Positions 34,411-44,718 of a DNA stretch of 64,000 bases are shown piece after piece. The notes beneath the pieces are model-generated. The model had not been told where the DNA came from and made no database searches. It saw nothing but the letters and a program-made list of their open reading frames with translations. Position 1 is the stretch's first letter, and each line of letters opens with the position of its first letter. The position numbers were made by a program, and so were the translations under genes. Origin of the DNA: Linnemannia schmuckeri (Eukaryota > Mortierellomycota > Mortierellomycetes > Mortierellales > Mortierellaceae); the NCBI GenBank assembly GCA_029449235.1, contig JANATG010000001.1, positions 372,001 through 436,000 of the forward strand, given 5' to 3'.

Positions 34411-35640
34411 GGTGCTAAGAAGCACCAAATAAAGAGGAAGGTGAGTGATGAAGAGAAAGTGAATGGTCAAAGAAAACAAAAAAAAAGGATGAAAGGTGTG
34501 GGGTTAAAAGGAAAAGTATGAAGGGATGAAAAGAGCGTGAGAACGGTGACAAAGGCAATGAAGGTGTGGTAATGATGGCAAAAGAAAGGGGATGGTGAGA
34601 AACGAACGGAAAGCAAAGTCGAAGAGAGGGCGTGGGAACAATGGCAAATGCAATGGAGGTGAGAAAAATAAAGATGGCAACAAAAGGGGGGGAAACAATA
34701 AAGAAGAGTAGGGAAGGTGGCATAGCAAAGAGATTTGGGAAAAGTGAGCGTGGGAGTGATAGAGAAAGGAATCGAGTGAGAGAAAGGTGAAGAGGCGTAG
34801 CAGTGGTGGCAAAAAGGAGAGGGTGAGATGGAAGTAGTGAGAAACAAAGGGAGACAACAAGGAAAAAGAACGTGAAAATAGTAGCAAAACGATCAATTAT
34901 TTCTCAACTACAATCTAAGGTATCCTTCGAAATAAATCGCGTCAGGTTGGTGGCAAGGGTCTAATTGGTGGCGGTCGCATGACGGACAAATCCAGGGTGA
35001 AACTCTACTCCTTTTTCCTAAAAACTATAAGGGTGCTATTCAGTCCATCTGATGATGGCTGATTTATCTTATACCCTCGTAAAATTTACCTCACATCCTT
35101 ATACATGATCCGTAGATTCAAGCAGAAAAAGGATGGACGGAATAGCGCCCTTATTTCTTTCATTCAGTAAAAAGGAGTGTAGGACAAAAGCGATTCTCGC
35201 TTAAACCTGGCAACCTGGAGCAAATGCGACACCTGGAAACCCAGGGCAAAACGTGGCAGCAAGACGCGATGCAAGTGCAAGCATCGTGTAAGCAGAGTAT
35301 AGGAGTAGGAAGGATCTATGAAATATAAGAATATCAGTCAAGAAGAAATAGTATTTCAAATAGTACAAGGATGGAATGAAAGCAGCAAATTAGCATGTTT
35401 CTTCAACATCTAACATTCGGTTCATATGATTTTGCTAAAGGAAACTTTTCTTTTATTTTGATACAAAAGGAAATTGGAGGACACTGGAGGAACACTGGAG
35501 GGACACAGGACTAGCGAAGCAACTGTGTCTGGGAATAGAGGGTCGAGAGGAAGAATGAGAAATACTGATAAATGTCAAAGGTTGTGAATCATTAGACCAA
35601 ATATTAACTTGAGAGTATAAAAACAAGACTTACTGTTGAA
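34411..35640. other. Spacer with CT-rich leader and a MITE-like element
   Basis: On the minus strand 34430-34900 is strongly pyrimidine-rich, like other leaders in this window, and precedes the CRN pseudogene. In-frame ATG 34479 would add a hydrophobic 23-residue leader to the CRN frame. A 128-bp inverted-repeat element sits at 35027-35154. No gene is seen in the remainder. Confidence 0.55.
35027..35154. mobile_element. MITE-like element with 23-bp terminal inverted repeats
   Basis: The left end (35027-35049, beginning ATAAGGGTGCTATTCAGTCC) and the reverse complement of the right end (35132-35154) match at all but 2 of 23 positions. The 128-bp length, AT-rich core and lack of coding sequence fit a miniature inverted-repeat transposable element. 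A target-site duplication is not clear; an A/T dinucleotide is possible. No related transposase is present in the window. Confidence 0.6.
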
Positions 35641-37269
35641 CTAAATAAGACGAGCCGCGTCATTCGCTCTTTTGTCGGCATATTGCATGGCCTCCTTAGA
35701 AAAAGCGTACTTGGGTCCGCATGTCTTGTCGGCGTCCAGGACGTGAGTTGGAAGAGGGCCGATGCAAAACTTGTTCGCAGTAAACACGTGGCTGGGATCG
35801 TACATCTTCTTGATGCCGCTCAATCGATCGTATTTTCCGGGCTCCTGGTCAAAATAGTACTTGCGCGCCGCTGGTAAGTCCAGATCGTAGGAGGCCCACA
35901 AAATGCGACGATCTTGAGCAGAAAACCTGGCTTCAGGATGGCCGACACCTTCAAAGTCGCTTTTTTGCACCCACGCATTTGCTGTCTTCTCGGCGTCTGC
36001 TGATTCCATGTTATTGTAAGAAACAGACAATGTCGCCATAAAGGACGAATCTCTCCAGCTTAGAGACGTGACTCCATCCTTTGCGTTGCGGATAAAGCGT
36101 GAATGGGCACCTCCTGAGTAGAGAAACTGGGCCCCCATAAAGCATCCATTGGAGGGATCTGCTTCAAGTTCTTGGATTCGAGCAGAAACCCATTCTGTCC
36201 AGCAGCTCTTCTTGAGGGCCTCAGAGTTGGAGTTGGACAAGTTGGTATGCTTGCGATAGGGGAATGGGAACACTCGAGCGACAGGCAATAGCCAATGGGA
36301 ACACAACTCTGACATGGGCGTGTGAGTCTTGCCATCAAGGAAGGTTCCCAAGTAGGGCATCGGTTTGCCTCCAGCCTTCAGAATCTTTTCGAAGAATTCT
36401 GGGTTGTACGGTTGGTTTTGGCCCTCCAGGTTAGCCCAGTGGGCAAATGCCACGATCACTGCTGGCCTCCCTTCGGATGGGAGTGCGCTCATCATCGAAA
36501 GAGAGTAGTCGTAATCGCCTGGAGTATCGGGTGAATCGTCCAACTCGACCATGACATCCAGCAGGCGCTTGAGAGTGGCTTCACTGTAAAGAAACAGTGC
36601 TCGAAAACCACGCGAGTCCGCATAATCCTCATCCTTGAGAACGTTCAGTGTCACATTGGTTATGACACCAAAGTTTCCAGGACTTCCACCCAGAATGGCA
36701 TAGAGCAGATCCTTGTCCTGGGCCTTGCCACGCTGGACCCATCGCGCTTGACCGTCGGCGGTGATGATGCGGACCTTTTGGACGTAATCCGCTAGAAGGC
36801 CAAAGCTGCGAATGAGCTGACCATACCCTCCCGTCTGGATGTGTCCACCCAAGTAAACCTGACGGCAGACTCCCATAGGCACGAACCGTCCTTGCTCTCC
36901 AAGTTTCTTCTGGAACCTGCCGAGGTCGATGCTGATACCGAGTGTCACCTGTGAGTGGTCAGCGTTGTCCCAGTGGAAGTCAGTATAGGTCGAAGAAAGG
37001 TCGAGCTGGATGTTCCTGCCATTGGTTGAGGATGCACCGGAGTACTGATGACCTCCGGTGCGGACAGCAACAGCGATGTCGTGAGATTTCGCATAATTAA
37101 TGGCTGCAATAACGTCGGCGTCGTCTTTGGCGTAAAGTATAGCCTCCGGTTCGATGATGCCTTCGTCGACATGTGAGCTCCATGCATATTGGTAGACACT
37201 TTCTTCGTACGCTTCGTCGCCGCGTTGCACGACCTTGCCGTAGAAGCCCTCAAACGCCGATGCGACCAT
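35641..37269 (-). CDS. FAD-linked oxidase, berberine-bridge-enzyme type
   Basis: One frame of 542 residues, full length for the family. The FAD-binding (PCMH) domain covers about 35-215 with AVRTGGHQYSG, whose His74 is at the site of histidyl-FAD attachment, and MGVCRQVYLGGHIQTGGYG, whose Cys136 is at the site of the second, cysteinyl attachment in bicovalent members. ILGGSPGNFGVIT follows. The BBE C-terminal motif MYDPSHVFTANKFCIGP is near 490-506. Such enzymes oxidise alcohols, sugars or secondary-metabolite intermediates with O2 as acceptor; the substrate cannot be read from sequence. There is no signal peptide, so the enzyme is probably intracellular, unlike many fungal secreted members. 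It stands alone between a dead effector gene and a gypsy fragment. A 20-bp tandem repeat abuts its start codon. Confidence 0.92.
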   Translation of the reverse strand: MVASAFEGFYGKVVQRGDEAYEESVYQYAWSSHVDEGIIEPEAILYAKDDADVIAAINYAKSHDIAVAVRTGGHQYSGASSTNGRNIQLDLSSTYTDFHWDNADHSQVTLGISIDLGRFQKKLGEQGRFVPMGVCRQVYLGGHIQTGGYGQLIRSFGLLADYVQKVRIITADGQARWVQRGKAQDKDLLYAILGGSPGNFGVITNVTLNVLKDEDYADSRGFRALFLYSEATLKRLLDVMVELDDSPDTPGDYDYSLSMMSALPSEGRPAVIVAFAHWANLEGQNQPYNPEFFEKILKAGGKPMPYLGTFLDGKTHTPMSELCSHWLLPVARVFPFPYRKHTNLSNSNSEALKKSCWTEWVSARIQELEADPSNGCFMGAQFLYSGGAHSRFIRNAKDGVTSLSWRDSSFMATLSVSYNNMESADAEKTANAWVQKSDFEGVGHPEARFSAQDRRILWASYDLDLPAARKYYFDQEPGKYDRLSGIKKMYDPSHVFTANKFCIGPLPTHVLDADKTCGPKYAFSKEAMQYADKRANDAARLI

Positions 37270-37270
37270 A

Positions 37271-37340
37271 TTGGTGTGGGTTGGTAGGGATTGGTGTGGG
37301 TTGGTAGGGATTGGTGTGGGTTGGTGTGGATTAGTGTGGG
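37271..37340 (-). repeat. 20-bp tandem repeat at the 5' edge of the oxidase gene
   Basis: Two perfect 20-bp units (plus-strand TTGGTGTGGGTTGGTAGGGA) and further partial copies start 2 bp upstream of the oxidase ATG. They would lie in the 5' UTR or core promoter. Copy number may vary between strains. Confidence 0.85.
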
Positions 37341-37949
37341 TGTATTTATGCGGGTTTGTAAATGCGAAGGACTTGGGTAGTGAGCTGATTTTTTCCTCTT
37401 TGAAAGGTGTAGGTGAGCACTTGCCCTTGTACTCATCTGGCTTTTAAATTTGTTTCTTCAATACTGCGTACCTTATTGCATATAAGCGAACCAATCGTGT
37501 GAGTTTGCTAGGAAACGGAAGCATGGTTTCCGTTGCAGAATTTCCGTTGGATTTTATTTCCTATCTCTTGTTTTTCCAGTGTTCCTTGATCATTTCTCAA
37601 CATCTCTCTTTCATCCTGCCCTTGGCCATTTGGTGTCTCCTCTCTGTTTTCATTTCTTCCGTGTATCATTGACCTTTTGATTTGTCCAATCCCTTGACTA
37701 CTCCAAAATCCTTCGATTTTTCACATCCCTTGATTTTTCTCACGCCAGGATTTTTCTTTTTTCCAATATCCCTTGTGCTACTTGTGCTACGAACCCAGGC
37801 TCAAATTTTCTTATCCTAATAGAAAAGAAAGACGACAGCCCAAAAATCGAGGAAGAAATCTTTTAGAGCATGACTGCCCTGGCATTAAACAACACAATGA
37901 TCCATCTTATTTTGTGTTCATGAGCAACTGCTCATCGATTGACTTGCAT
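37341..37949. other. Spacer upstream of oxidase gene
   Basis: Oxidase promoter side followed by CT-rich sequence with loose repeats of a CCTTGATTT-like unit around 37585-37770. No gene is seen. Confidence 0.45.
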
Positions 37950-38930
37950 GAGGTTAACTATCACCATCTCAACCTCTGACAATGAGGAAAATCGCCTCAT
38001 CCTACCTACATGGCCCTGTATGGCTCTGGCTACACTCATACGTTGCTCTTGACCTTCTCATCCTCGCAGATCGTGCAACTGACACTAGTCTGGCGGACGG
38101 GAAAACGACTGCCCCAACAGAGATAGCAATCGACCTCTTCATTTTAGAGTTCAACGATAGAAAAGTGAGCCGGCAGATGCGCGTTATGCCTTTAGACACA
38201 TGCTGTTGCCTTGGAGCGGACACCGCACGTAGTATTGGTATCTACATTTCCGACGTAAAAAATTCATTGTGCCCAACCAAGCACAAATCCGGGAGTGATC
38301 CTGATATATACATCGAACCCCCCCCCCCTTCCTCCTCCTCCTCGTCTTCCAGACACCCAACATAAAAAATCCCCCAGCATTTGTCAAAATGAAGGAGCAG
38401 TTCATGCAGGCACTGGAGGAGTCATCAGCGGAACATGCAGTGATCGCTCCCGCCAGTCACTGCGAAAACATCTTCATGCTGGTTGAACTCAAAGTCAACC
38501 CAGACGCCATTATCTCTCAAAAAGATCGTCGTAACTTTTCTCAGTCTGAGGAAAAAGAGATTGACGATGCCATAAACAAATGGAAAGAGACGGGAATCAT
38601 AGAGGAAGCTCCAAAAGGCACTACTCATCTGAATCATACCACTTGCTCTACTCGCAAGGAGCTCGAAGACGATATCATGAATTACCATGTATTTCTTGGC
38701 CCGCGCGATCTTAGTCAAAGCTTAGAGACATGTGACAACTTTCCCCTCCCGATGAAAAACGAGATAATCAATTGTACGGCAAGACACAAATTCCTACCAC
38801 CATTGACTTGTGCCAAGCATACCATCGATTGCCTCTATCCAATGAGAGCCAACCTTACGCCGCGTTCCATCACCAGACGAGCACATTTGTCTTGAAAGGT
38901 TAGTGCTCATTACTGCAGCTAGGTTAGTCC
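37950..38930 (+). mobile_element. Decayed Ty3/gypsy retrotransposon fragment (protease to reverse transcriptase)
   Basis: The first frame (37982-38365) ends with MRVMPLDT...LGADTARSIGIYI, resembling the second half of a retropepsin. A second frame (38389-38895) carries the segment before the RT palm typical of gypsy Pol: KDRRNFSQSEEKEIDDAINK, KETGIIEEAPKGTTHLN, then PRDLSQSLETCDNFPLPM. After about 38785 the RT continues in another frame with TTIDLCQAYHRLPLS and QPYAAFHHQ, so there is a frameshift; it stops near 38901. RNase H, integrase and gag are missing. It is not functional. Confidence 0.8.
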
Positions 38931-39500
38931 ATTTTGAGCGTTAGTTCTAGATGGCAAGTCTTTCTGGGGAGAACTGTACCTAAACGCCTTCGATGAATTG
39001 TACATTTCGCATAGTATAAAGCTGCGATAGTATCCTAGGCTAATCTTCTACTCGCCCTCAGCCACACCCCCGTCACCAACTATGCCCCTATCACCACGCC
39101 TCCATCACCAACCATGCCCTCACCACCAGCTACGCCCCCTCATCACGTCCCCTTGTACATTAGTATAAATACCTCTCTCTCTGCATAATAAGAATCATCC
39201 GTTATAACCTCTTTCTCTTATTCCCTAACTTCTCGTGTCTCTGTCTTGTTTCCTCTCTCGTTTACACGCTCGTTCCCTCCTTTGCTCTGTTGCTATTAGA
39301 AAAGTATAACCATAACGCTCACTATTGTCATTGCGTTAGGCCATGAAGGATTGCTACGGACACAAGTAATTATGTGTCTGCTCACCATCACAGGTTAGTC
39401 GTTCTTCTTGTACTGGATCAGACTCAATCATAGCCAACGATCGAGTTGAGCGGCCCTATGAGGTGCCACCCTTGGTGATCGTCTTCTTGGCTACAGTATT
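38931..39500 (+). mobile_element. LTR-like region
   Basis: A promoter-like stretch follows the gypsy fragment: CACC-rich repeats near 39061-39145, TATAAATA at 39164-39171, then CT-rich sequence and ATTGGCGCAACG at about 39499. This resembles an LTR with promoter and a nearby primer-binding-like site. Exact ends and a second LTR were not found, so the assignment is tentative. Confidence 0.35.
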
Positions 39501-39825
39501 GGCGCAACGATTGGACCCCCGATTACCTTAATTAGATAAATAGACAACTGTTACCAAAATACAAGGACAACTCTTCCTTCCACTCCTTACAAAAGTTGCA
39601 CTTGGAAGCGGGTGTATCTGTACGAGGCTTCTTGGCCTGTTCTGAAGAATCGGAGAAGACGGTCGCTCTATCGCGCTTCTTGGCACTCCCTCAGTGTTGG
39701 TGATTTCCTGCAATAGTGAAGGCTCTCAAGACAGAGCATGTTGTCCTCCTTCGATCTTGGTGGGGTGGCTATAACCCGTAATCGATGCCATGCCCGTATG
39801 AATGTTCTCAACCAAGTCCCCGTAG

Positions 39826-41122
39826 TCATCGGTAGGGTCTTGGTAGTTCACTGACTTGTTGGCCTTTCGAAGAGGCCGAGGCCGGAAGGTCTATATATTT
39901 AGTGTTCAGAGATGACGATACAATTAAAAGACTTTGTCTATTAGCATATTTAATCATTTTCCCAAGAAAGAGTCGAGCCGCTACCTGCTTGGGCGACGGC
40001 GGCGCGTCGTCGTTATCATCGGCAACGAATCCGTCACCATGATTTTCATGAACCACATTCCCTTGACTGATATCGTACTGTGTATTATTTGCCATGTTCT
40101 GGAGGACAAACCCCTCGCCGTCGTTGTTGTACATTCCGCCGAATCCACCGCGTCCCTAGGTCTCGTTAACCGGTGACTATGGTGGGTTGCCTCCATAGAG
40201 ACCGCCGACCTCCGAGCCGCCTCCTCGGCCAGTATGTTCATGTTCATAGTACTGTTCTTCGCCGATCCAGCGCTCCTCGTAATGGTGCTCTTGCGGCCTC
40301 GAGGCAACATCCAAGTACGGATGTGGAGACAGATCAAGGATATTCTCCAGCACAATCGTGCGACAACTGCCAGTCGACACGGTATGTCCATCGCTAGCTT
40401 GAGCTTCTCTGTTTGATCGATTGCTCCTTGAACTTGAGGAGATCGTCTTGAGCGCTGCACGCGATTTGACTCTCTCTGATGCTGCTTTGCGGGTTGCTTG
40501 CTGAGGGACACTTGTTGACGTCGTAGGAACAGTTCGCACACTGCTTGATCGGACCACGGCTGTATTCGCAGTTACACCAGAGGAATGGCTTGCTGTCATG
40601 TCGGAGCCAACTCGACGGGACGGGCGCGGTGATCTTGATGCTCTCATGTGTGCGTTGCTGCGTCGAAAACCGTTGCGGTTCCAAGTTGAGGCGGGGGAAT
40701 CCCTGGCCGTCGCTGCGTGGATGAGATCCTTGATACCGAATCGACGATCGTGCGCTTTGTCCAGAACATGGTGGTCGTCCCACCGAGTAGCTTCCTGTGG
40801 GTAATGACCCAGATGGCCGTTGCTATAAAGCCTGGAGTTTATGTGATAAGCGAGGCGTTAGTCCTGGCGTCGCAGAGGAAGACATGGAAAACCTCGACTG
40901 ATACTGTGCCAAAGTTCGCAGTCCTAGACTCGACCATGACGAGCTTGCAGGGGTGGAAGGTTGGTGTCGACCAGCTGTTGCTGTTGTTTTGAAGTTGTTC
41001 TGTCCAAATAGAAAAGAATTCACATACATATGTGTTAGGAGAGACATACAAGTGTTCGCAATCAGTCTACACTTGTCGCACATACGTAACACATCCGCCA
41101 AGCACGCACGCAGCATGCACAT
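39826..41122 (-). pseudogene. Decayed unrecognised protein-coding sequence
   Basis: On the minus strand a frame runs from about 41010 with Ser/Thr/Pro-rich sequence, shifts by one base near 40830 (LSHKLQAL to LYSNGHLGH), continues through WDDHHVLDKAHDRRFGIKDL and a Ser/Arg-rich middle, and reaches a TAG at 40179-40177. After a second TAG 24 bases on it continues in the same frame with GGFGGMYNNDGEGFVL and an acidic stretch. Both stops could arise from CAG by C-to-T change. A second frame over 40394-40783 contains CNCEYSRGPIKQCANC, which looks like a zinc ribbon but may be coincidence. No family is recognised. Confidence 0.42.
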
Positions 41123-41230
41123 CTTCAGTTGAACTTACATAGGATACTATCGACGCAAATAGGAGATCTGGCAAACAGCCATTCGCAGGATTTCGTTCAG
41201 CCCTTGAGATCCTCAGCTCAACCGTCTCAC

Positions 41231-41986
41231 CTACACCTCCAGTTCCGGGGAGGATCTATGGCCATAGAATTCCTCAATCGAAAATGCGGTTCCTGGCTGG
41301 ATGACGCCGCTGTCGATATCTTCGAGAAAGGGGTAAAGTGCGCATTTCTGAGCTTCGGCAGAGTCATTTGCGATTTGGACCTTGACCTTGTTTGTATCAG
41401 CGCCGTGGCAGGAGTACATATGGACAGCGTATCCATGTTTCTCTTGAGGGATCGCTGGGCTGTCCACCCACATGGTCGCGTCATTGAACGCAATCCCTTT
41501 CATCTTGGATCCTAAGTATTGAAGATGATAAAACAGTAAGACAACGCACTGCGGTGCGTCATTCTGGGAAGCGTGTAGCATGTTACTCAATCTATGGAAA
41601 TAACAATCTGCGAACAGCGTGCAAAAGAAACTAAAAATGACAAAGTGGGGAAATGCACGAGACATACTCTGCGGATTTGCGCCAAGAATCACTCGCCCGA
41701 GTAATGGTGTGGGTTCCTTCTAGATCCTGGGTTGGTGCGGATACGCAGACAGAAAAGAGTCGACCTGATAAAGGAAATAGTGCGGGAACATACCATATCT
41801 GAGGGTAGGTCAATATCAAAAGGCTATTTGACCAAAGTGCAAAATGAACGAACATTCCTCGTAGGTGTGTAAAAAGTCCCATCTGAATTCATGGGTGCCA
41901 TTGCTACTTAGGGAGAGAGTCGAAGGCCAGAGTTGTAGGACCGCTGTTAAGTCCTCAATTGGTACAGGGGTAGTGATAATAGCGTC
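41231..41986 (-). CDS. Unrecognised multi-exon gene or remnant
   Basis: Three stretches look coding on the minus strand. One starts after an acceptor at 41987 (DAIITTPVPIEDLTAVLQLW, then NGTHEFRWDFLHTYEE). A second near 41815-41670 reads SGRLFSVCVSAPTQDLEGTH and ends near a GTATGTC donor. A third starts after an acceptor at about 41515 and runs to a TAA at 41233-41231 (MKGIAFNDATMWVD, GYAVHMYSCHGADTNKVKVQI, GTAFSIEEFYGH). I could not prove the joins between the first two, and no start codon exon was found, so the gene is partial or decayed. The alternating short strands suggest a beta-rich fold, which is a guess. No family is recognised. Confidence 0.4.
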
Positions 41987-42618
41987 CTAAAGAACCACAC
42001 GAAACGATACACTGCAGCGCGCCAGCGAAACTCTTGTTAGTACTGCTCTCGTTTAAGAAGTGATGTGTAAAAGGACAAAGAGCAGACAAGAGGGCTGGGC
42101 ACACTACTAATACTATGTCTACAAAGAATATGACTGCTAATCTAAGGCGTCGTCACCGCTGCAACACCACCACCTTATTTTGCAACACCATTTTCAAGGA
42201 TAAGTCAAGGGGCTTAGGAATTTTTTCGGGTGCCCTTCAGGGACCCCCCTCCCCCCGGCTTGTAATGCACCACTGCTCACCCTCAAGCACGTTAGCAAAA
42301 CGATAAAAGAGTACAAGACGATCCCTCACATCATTAGCATATCACCAAGGACGTTACTCTCGCCATCAGATACATCTCACATAAGGAGCCTTGTTCATGA
42401 GGCTCGTTTTCTCGACATACATGCATCCAACCTATAATACCGTACAGCTGTAAAGGAAACAGACTTCTCAGTATTCTTCATCAAGAGTATATACTATTGA
42501 CGGAGCGATGGGCATTATTATTATAGTAGACGAGGATAAGGATTATGAATAAAAAGAGGCGTCTACTTAAGAAACTAGCAAACAGTGGACGATAGTTTAC
42601 AGTTCATATGGAAAGTGC
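41987..42618. other. Spacer
   Basis: No supported gene. The sequence is heterogeneous and includes a short C-rich run (GGGACCCCCC at 42240). It may hold an upstream exon of the unrecognised gene to the left. Confidence 0.4.
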
Positions 42619-44718
42619 TCAAGACCAACGAGAATGCCACTGAGAAGCGTAGCTATCGCCATGCAAGGAGATATCCTCCACCGCCTCCTTCTCATCCTCC
42701 TCCTTCTTCTTCTCCTCCTTCTTCTTCCTGGTTGAAGCTGTCACCGTACCACTGGTGTTGTTGCCTGCGGCAGCAGCAGCAGCGGCGGCAGCAGCGTTAC
42801 GAGCATTCTCCTGTGCGTACTGGGATGGCATCACGGGCATTGGTGGGAGAGCAGGAACTGGCTCTGTGGGCGAGGAAGATGGCGGAGGCATAGCATCCGA
42901 TCCCCAGCCGGCGCCAAAGAAAGTCGACAACCGACTTGACAGAGAATTCGTGGACGCCTTGCGCTGCAATCGTTGCCTCTGTTGTTGTTGACGTTGTTGG
43001 TGATGCCGCCTGTAACTCGAAGGTGTGAAATTTCCAAATTCTTCATCGTCTCCATTCTCGAGGTCGTCACCGAATCCGCCCGAGGTCGATCGGAACTGGG
43101 AAGCAATAGGGGTAACGAATGCGGGTTTGGGCTGTTGGATCATGACCATTCCTGGATGTTCAGCCTGATCCTCCTCGGTCGGGAAAACAGTCTGACGTCT
43201 TTTGATACGCTTGCTTCCACCAACACCAATCTTCATATCAAACTCCTCCTCAGACATCATGTTCGATCCTCCAACCATACCCTCTCCCTGTGCCCAGCCA
43301 TCATCCTCACCCCACCACCACAGTCCACGCTCGACCGTTCCACACACAATGACGACCGAGATGGGAATCCAAAGTAAGAAGACAACAGCATCGACAGCGA
43401 TTGCAACATTAACAGCCCGGCATTGCGACAAGTATCCGGGTTTGTCAGCCAGAGGGCCAGTCATGCAGTTAGTATGTGCACCAGTATCGCCGCCGGCGGC
43501 CAGGATGATCCAGCTAAAGAAGTTAAGGACGGTCAGGACGACCGAGACGACAATTGTGGCAGTTTGGGTAGAGGGATGGTTGATGATGCGTGGGAGGAGC
43601 GCACGCTGACTTTGGCGGATGAGGAATGGGCAGAGCGATTGCCAGATGGCCGAAAGCGACGTTCCGACAGTTGCAACTAAGACTATTTTAGTATTTACAA
43701 AGTGATAAAGATAGGGTTGGAAAGGGATGAACGTACGGTTAGGGGATCAACTTGAAGGTTTCATGGCAATTAATTCTGACCACCGACGGAGACAGAGCGA
43801 CTAAAAACGACAATCAATTTTAGTCGACGAGAATAGAAAAAAAAGGGGGGAGAGGTAGATCTGCAAGGAGCAGAGCGAAGGATGGCTTACAAAGAGTATA
43901 GGCAGGGTCATTGAAGCTGCCCCGTCCAAGGCCATTTCTAAAATGAGAATGAAATGACAATGCAATATTTTTGTCAGGGTTGAGTATCGACTTTTATGAA
44001 CTGTATTGACGACGTTATCGTAAAAAATACAACCAAAAAAAGAAAACTCATTGAATCTTCTTCTTTCGCATCATATGCTTTGTCTTCTATTCCATCGCTC
44101 ACAATTTTTCATATCAATGGATTTGTTTTTAGGGCGTAAAAAAAGAGACGGTGACTTGAATAAATAGGTTAACAACAACAACCCAAACCATAGTATATAC
44201 CTGAAAGAATAAGCAGGTAGGAGGGCAATCCAGGACACGGTGCCAAGGAGTGCAAGCAATCCCCAGAGCAACTGCAATCGTTCTACAGTCGCAAGCTTCA
44301 TGACCGTCAACCGGACCCGCTTCCACCGCGTGGGTTCCGGCAAAGGGGTATTAGAGAAAGCCATGGTCGGAGACGCGGTGCGCTTTTGTGAATTAAAGGT
44401 GTTGCTTCGACTGTTACTACCGTGAAGTGTACTGGTGGGGCTACCTAGGGGTGACGAGGGCGAAGCGCTTCGTTGTGCCCCTACAAGCCCTGATGAATTT
44501 GTGTGGCTGTAGTCGATGGTGTAGATGGCTGTCTGTTCGTCGATATTGTCGGCGGCGGTGGGTGTGGTGACACCAGTGCCTCCACGACTACCGATGGTTG
44601 GAGAGGGAGGTGAGAGTGTTGTCGCGGGGGAGGTTGAGCGACTGAAGTAAGGGTGTTGTGATGACGAATTGTTGTGGTTGTTGTTGTGATGGGATGAGTA
44701 AGTTTGGTAGGACGACAT
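42619..44718 (-). CDS. Four-helix membrane protein, MARVEL-like topology
   Basis: Three exons (44718-44201, 43937-43891, 43676-42619) join in phase to 540 residues. The N-terminal 140 residues are Ser/Thr/Asn-rich. Four predicted helices lie at about 148-172, 187-208, 228-250 and 277-302, with short loops and a Cys/Gly-bearing segment between helices 3 and 4. The C-terminal ~240 residues are cytoplasmic, with acidic, poly-Gln, poly-Ala (ten Ala) and Lys/Glu-rich stretches. The topology resembles fungal MARVEL or SUR7-type eisosome proteins, but no diagnostic motif is visible. The second exon is only 47 bp. A tempting exon between 43809 and 43737 was rejected because it brings a stop codon in every frame. 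Confidence 0.72.

Noticed and set aside
40717..40992. Plus-strand 91-codon frame as a gag or other gene
   Set aside because: No gag motif; the minus strand of the same stretch shows more protein-like continuity despite a frameshift.
43737..43809. Possible extra exon in the four-helix membrane protein gene
   Set aside because: It has good-looking splice sites, but all three frames contain a stop, while the flanking exons join in phase without it.
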